Shown here: positions 60,700 through 64,000 of the stretch, in pieces | How positions within the stretch are numbered: position 1 is the first letter of the stretch | Layout of the letters: every line of letters begins with the position of its first letter | Notes under the pieces: model-generated | The model's database searches: none | What the model was told of the DNA's origin: nothing | Seen by the model: only the letters and a program-made list of their open reading frames with translations | Position numbers and translations under genes: made by a program | Assembly: GCF_002885975.1 (NCBI RefSeq) | Contig: NZ_POSP01000003.1 | Location: forward strand, 2,790,001 to 2,854,000 | DNA from: Paucibacter aquatile | GTDB taxonomy: Bacteria; Pseudomonadota; Gammaproteobacteria; Burkholderiales; Burkholderiaceae_C | Direction: 5' to 3' | DNA length: 64,000 nucleotides

Positions 60700-61566
60700 A
60701 TGGCCCTGCCCGACCGATTTGCCGTGCTGCTGCAATACCTGCTGCCCAAACAGGCCCTGACCCGCCTGGCCGGCTGGGGCGCGGGCGCGCGCCTGGGCGG
60801 CCTGACCACGGCCGTCATCCGCCGCTTTGTAGCCCGCTACCAGGTCAACATGGCCGAGGCAGCCAACCCCGACATCGCCGCCTACCCGAGCTTCAACGAA
60901 TTCTTCACCCGGGCGCTCAAGCCCGGCGCCCGCCCCTTGGCCGACGCCCCCCTGATCTGCCCGGTGGACGGCGCGATCAGCCAGTTCGGCCGCATCCGCG
61001 GCGAGCAGATCTTCCAGGCCAAGGGCCACGATTTCAGCTGCACCGCCCTGGTCGGCGGCGACGCCAGCCTGGCCGCCCAGTTCCGCGACGGTCACTTCGC
61101 CAACATCTACCTCAGCCCCAAGGACTACCACCGCATCCACATGCCCTGCGATGGCCGCCTGACGCGCATGATCCACGTGCCCGGCGATCTGTTCTCGGTC
61201 AACCCGGTCACCGCCCGCGGCGTGCCGGGCCTGTTCGCCCGTAACGAGCGCGTGGTCTGCGTCTTCGAAGGCGAACAAGGCCCTTGGGTGATGGTGCTGG
61301 TCGGCGCCACCATCGTCGGCAGCATGGCCACCAGCTGGCACGGCGTGGTCAACCCGCCGCGTCCCGGCACCGTGCGCGAATGGAGTTACGCCCCCGGCCA
61401 GGTCAGCCTCAAGAAAGGCGATGAACTGGGCCGATTCCTGCTCGGCTCCACCGTGGTGATGCTCTTCCCGACCAGCCAGGGCCTGGAGTTCAACCCGGCC
61501 TGGCAGGGCGAAAGCCTGGGGCAGCGCGGCAGCGCAGTGCGGCTGGGTGAGGTGATGGCGCGCTGA
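60700..61566 (+). CDS. psd: Phosphatidylserine decarboxylase proenzyme
   Basis: A 288-residue proenzyme. The LGST motif near residue 248 (RFLLGSTVV) is the self-cleavage site producing the pyruvoyl prosthetic group. CPVDGAISQFG, GHDFSC and SPKDYHRIHMPCDG are further family landmarks. It makes phosphatidylethanolamine at the inner membrane. It diverges from the ParD-like/map operon, whose operator is about 75 bases upstream and could affect psd. Confidence 0.97.
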   Translation: MALPDRFAVLLQYLLPKQALTRLAGWGAGARLGGLTTAVIRRFVARYQVNMAEAANPDIAAYPSFNEFFTRALKPGARPLADAPLICPVDGAISQFGRIRGEQIFQAKGHDFSCTALVGGDASLAAQFRDGHFANIYLSPKDYHRIHMPCDGRLTRMIHVPGDLFSVNPVTARGVPGLFARNERVVCVFEGEQGPWVMVLVGATIVGSMATSWHGVVNPPRPGTVREWSYAPGQVSLKKGDELGRFLLGSTVVMLFPTSQGLEFNPAWQGESLGQRGSAVRLGEVMAR

Positions 61567-61757
61567 GGCTGCGACACACCGGTGCCCCCCTCAAACCGGG
61601 GGGAGTTTGTGCGCAACACGCAGGGATAGCACCGAGCGACGCACAAGATGGGCGTGCTGAGAATCGCGGCCATCGCCAATTCAACTCTGGCGTGGGCAGC
61701 GCCCCCATCCACCAGCAGCAGTCCGCCGGTCCGGTCGCTGATCTGCGCCTGCTGCTC

Positions 61758-62957
61758 ATGACCACACTGCTTTCGGCTCGCCCCTCCAGAGCCCTGTCGC
61801 GCCTGCGTCGCGCCCTGCCCTTGATCACCTTGCTGGCCCTGGGTGCCGGCTTGCTCTGCAGCGGCCAGGCTCAGGCGCAGAGCTACCAGGTTCAGTCCCT
61901 CAGCCAGAACGGCGCCTTCACCTATGCGCTGAACGCACGCGGCCAGGTCAGCGGCAGCCTGTTGGACAACAACGGCATCTACCAGGCCTTCCTCACCGGC
62001 CCCAATGGCCAGGGCCTGTTGACCATGACCCAGCTGCCGGGTGATGCCACCGGCAACGCGATCAACTTCTCAGGCCAAATCGCTGGAGAAGTGATCACCG
62101 GCATGAATCCGAGCCGGGTTGAAGCCTTCGTGACCGACGCCCAAGGTCAGAACGCCCGCCTGCTCGGCGGCATTGGCGGTAATGTGACGACGGCCCGCGG
62201 CATCAATGACAGCGGCACCGTGATCGGCATGGGCCGCGACGGCAGCGGCAGCACCAAGTTCCATGCCTTGCGCTGGCAGGCCAACAGCACCGAAGCCGAG
62301 CGCCTGCTCACCCTGGGCGGCAACACCAGCAGTGCCCAAGCCATCAACGGCAGCGGCCTGATCGTCGGCAACTCAGGCCTCAGCGATGGCAGCGTCCATG
62401 CCGTGATCTGGGGCCTGAACGGCGCCACCATCACCGATCTGGGAACCCTGGGTGGCTTCAGCAGCTCGGCCCTGGCCCTCAATCAGATCGCCCAGGTGGC
62501 GGGCACATCGCGCGTGGCCGATGGCAGCCTGCATGCCTTCATCACCGGTGCCGGCGCCCAGGGCATGAGCGACCTCGGCACCCTGGGCTGGGTGCACAGC
62601 CAAGCCAGTTTCATCAACAACGCAGGCATCGTGGCCGGCAATCTGTTCAACGGCACCGATGGCGCCTCGTACATCGCAGGCCACGCCTTCATCACCGGCG
62701 CCAACGGCCAGGGCATGGTGGACCTGAACAGCCTGGTCAGCGTGGGCGAAGGGCTCTACCTCAACGAAGTCTGGGGCTTGAACGACGCCGGCCAACTCCT
62801 GGTCAGCGACCAGAATGGCCTGAGCTACCTGCTCACGCCCGTGCCCGAAGCCGCGAGTTCGGCCATGCTGCTGGGCGGCCTGCTGATGCTGGCCCTGCTG
62901 GCGCGCCAGCGCCGTGGGGACACCCGGGCAACGGCCCTCAAGTCGATGCAGGCTTGA
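61758..62957 (+). CDS. HAF-repeat PEP-CTERM sorting-domain protein
   Basis: A 399-residue exported protein with a signal peptide (CSGQAQAQ). The body is a series of HAF-type repeats with cores such as HAFITGA, DLGTLGG, INNAG and ALNQIAQVAGTS, predicted to form a beta-propeller. The C-terminus VPEAASSAMLLGGLLMLALLARQRR is a PEP-CTERM with an atypical PEA in place of PEP. Surface sorting by an exosortase elsewhere is expected. Its last 20 bases overlap the LysR gene. Confidence 0.85.
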   Translation: MTTLLSARPSRALSRLRRALPLITLLALGAGLLCSGQAQAQSYQVQSLSQNGAFTYALNARGQVSGSLLDNNGIYQAFLTGPNGQGLLTMTQLPGDATGNAINFSGQIAGEVITGMNPSRVEAFVTDAQGQNARLLGGIGGNVTTARGINDSGTVIGMGRDGSGSTKFHALRWQANSTEAERLLTLGGNTSSAQAINGSGLIVGNSGLSDGSVHAVIWGLNGATITDLGTLGGFSSSALALNQIAQVAGTSRVADGSLHAFITGAGAQGMSDLGTLGWVHSQASFINNAGIVAGNLFNGTDGASYIAGHAFITGANGQGMVDLNSLVSVGEGLYLNEVWGLNDAGQLLVSDQNGLSYLLTPVPEAASSAMLLGGLLMLALLARQRRGDTRATALKSMQA

Positions 62958-63909
62958 GCGGCGCGGGCCACGCGAACGGCGGCGCCTGGATGAGCTCGAT
63001 CAAGGCTCGCAAGGCCGGGCTGGTCTGGCGCCGGCCGGGGTAGTAGAGCGCGAAACCGGTGCCCGGCACGCACCAGTCGGCCAGCAGTTCGACGAGCTGG
63101 CCGCTCTGCAGCAAGGGCGCAGCCGCCAGTTCGTAGACATAAGCCACACCGGCCCCGTCCAGCGCCGCTTGCAGGGCCACGGCCTGGTCGTCCACGGTCA
63201 GCGGGCCCGGCACGTCGAGATCGGTCGTCAGGCCCGCTCGCGCGCAAGCAGGGCCAGCGCAGCGACAGCCGGCCGCATGTTCAAGAAAACTCCAGCGGAA
63301 CAAGCCGCCACTGGCGAAGCGCTGGCGCACACAGGGCAGGGCGAGCAGGTCCTGCGGCTGCTGCGGTGCCGGGCGGCGTTGCAAGAACTCGGGTGAGGCC
63401 ACCGCGATGAAACGCTGCGCGCCCCCGAGCGGCACCGCCACCATATCGGCCGGCAGGCGTTCGGCAAATCGCACGCCGGCATCGAAGCCATGCTCGACGA
63501 TGTCAACCAGGCCATCCTGGGTGCACAGCTCCACCTGCACCTGCGGGTGGGCGGCCACATAGCGCGCCAGCAGCGGGGTCATCAAGAGCCGCGCCGCACT
63601 GCGCGGCACGCTGAGGCGCAGGCTGCCGGACACCCGACCGCTCAGCTGCACCACGCTGTCCAGTGCCCGCTCCAGGCTGCGCATGGCGGGCAAGGCGCCG
63701 GCCAGCAGGCGCTCGCCGGCCGCCGTCAGCGCCACGCTACGGGTGCTGCGGTTGAGCAAGGCCACGCCCAGCTGTGCCTCCAGGCGACGCATGGCCTGGC
63801 TCACGGCCGAGGGCGACAGGCCCAGCTGCTGGGCCGCGCGGCGGTAGCTGCGCGCCTCGGCCACGGCGGCAAAGACACGCAGGGTGTGGAGTTCGGTTTC
63901 GCTGGACAC
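62938..63909 (-). CDS. LysR family transcriptional regulator
   Basis: A 323-residue protein. The N-terminal winged helix-turn-helix AAVAEARSYRRAAQQLGLSP...VSQAMRRLEAQLG is a textbook LysR motif; a type 2 periplasmic-binding-fold effector domain follows. Its target usually lies divergently, beyond 64000. It ends within the convergent PEP-CTERM gene. Confidence 0.94.
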   Translation of the reverse strand: MSSETELHTLRVFAAVAEARSYRRAAQQLGLSPSAVSQAMRRLEAQLGVALLNRSTRSVALTAAGERLLAGALPAMRSLERALDSVVQLSGRVSGSLRLSVPRSAARLLMTPLLARYVAAHPQVQVELCTQDGLVDIVEHGFDAGVRFAERLPADMVAVPLGGAQRFIAVASPEFLQRRPAPQQPQDLLALPCVRQRFASGGLFRWSFLEHAAGCRCAGPACARAGLTTDLDVPGPLTVDDQAVALQAALDGAGVAYVYELAAAPLLQSGQLVELLADWCVPGTGFALYYPGRRQTSPALRALIELIQAPPFAWPAPLKPAST

Positions 63910-64000
63910 CCGACGATTGTGAAGCAGGGCTGCACAGCCCGTGCGGCCGGCGGCGGCTTGTGGCGGCGCGGCGCCATCGCCACCATGCAGAACTCGATCC

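Overview
The window looks like chromosome from a high-GC betaproteobacterium of the order Burkholderiales, probably near the Roseateles/Rubrivivax/Leptothrix group. This is inferred from the high GC, two PEP-CTERM proteins, a lysine/alanine-rich SWIB protein, MipA-type outer membrane protein, TIGR02285-like protein and ParD-like/map pair. No rRNA, tRNA, CRISPR array, transposase or integrase was recognised.

Layout. 1-6.5 kb: the end of an FMN-dependent alpha-hydroxy-acid dehydrogenase, a SWIB/histone-H1-like protein, a lone receiver domain, an MHFG-type PEP-CTERM protein, uvrA and a small exported protein. 6.7-11 kb: two consecutive proteins with class III nucleotidyl cyclase domains, the second carrying an AAA+ ATPase and a TPR-like region. 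11.2-13 kb: an AT-richer island with two tandem genes for secreted proteins sharing one N-terminal domain. The second adds a C-terminus resembling polymorphic toxin type 44, and its signal peptide is interrupted by an in-frame TAA. 13-17 kb: a giant protein fusing an unknown N-terminal domain, a DyP-type peroxidase and a cytochrome P450. 17-25 kb: an MFS exporter, an HExxH lipoprotein, MipA/OmpV, and a translationally coupled TetR / membrane protein / ABC1 kinase / molybdopterin-oxidoreductase operon. 25-40 kb: a peptide-type ABC transporter (fused ATPase and two permeases, minus strand) diverging from five tandem paralogous solute-binding proteins (plus strand). 40-43 kb: a lower-GC type IV pilus cluster with a PglL-like O-oligosaccharyltransferase, two pilins, a sigma-54 promoter and PilR-like enhancer repeats. 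43-51 kb: a metallo-beta-lactamase-fold cyclic-nucleotide phosphodiesterase, a SNF2 helicase, a KefB/KefC-type antiporter and an exported barrel-like protein. 51-64 kb: a pseudouridine synthase, a TIGR02285-like protein coupled to a divergent MurA, an SPFH lipoprotein, TrhO beside a cysteine desulfurase/MBL-like/rhodanese fusion, a DUF2087 protein, map with a ParD-like partner and a palindromic operator, psd, a HAF-repeat PEP-CTERM protein and a LysR regulator. After the LysR start (63910-64000) I see no gene.

Functional themes. Cyclic nucleotide signalling appears twice (cyclases at 6.7-11 kb, phosphodiesterase at 43 kb). Peptide or opine-like uptake has one transporter core and five binding proteins. 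Pilin expression is probably controlled by RpoN/PilR and the pilin may be glycosylated by the neighbouring ligase. Sulfur relay and tRNA modification meet at TrhO and the cysteine desulfurase fusion. The strongest candidates for undescribed biology are the peroxidase-P450 fusion, the paired secreted proteins with a toxin-44-like tail, the five-fold binding-protein array, and the ABC1-kinase/molybdoenzyme operon.
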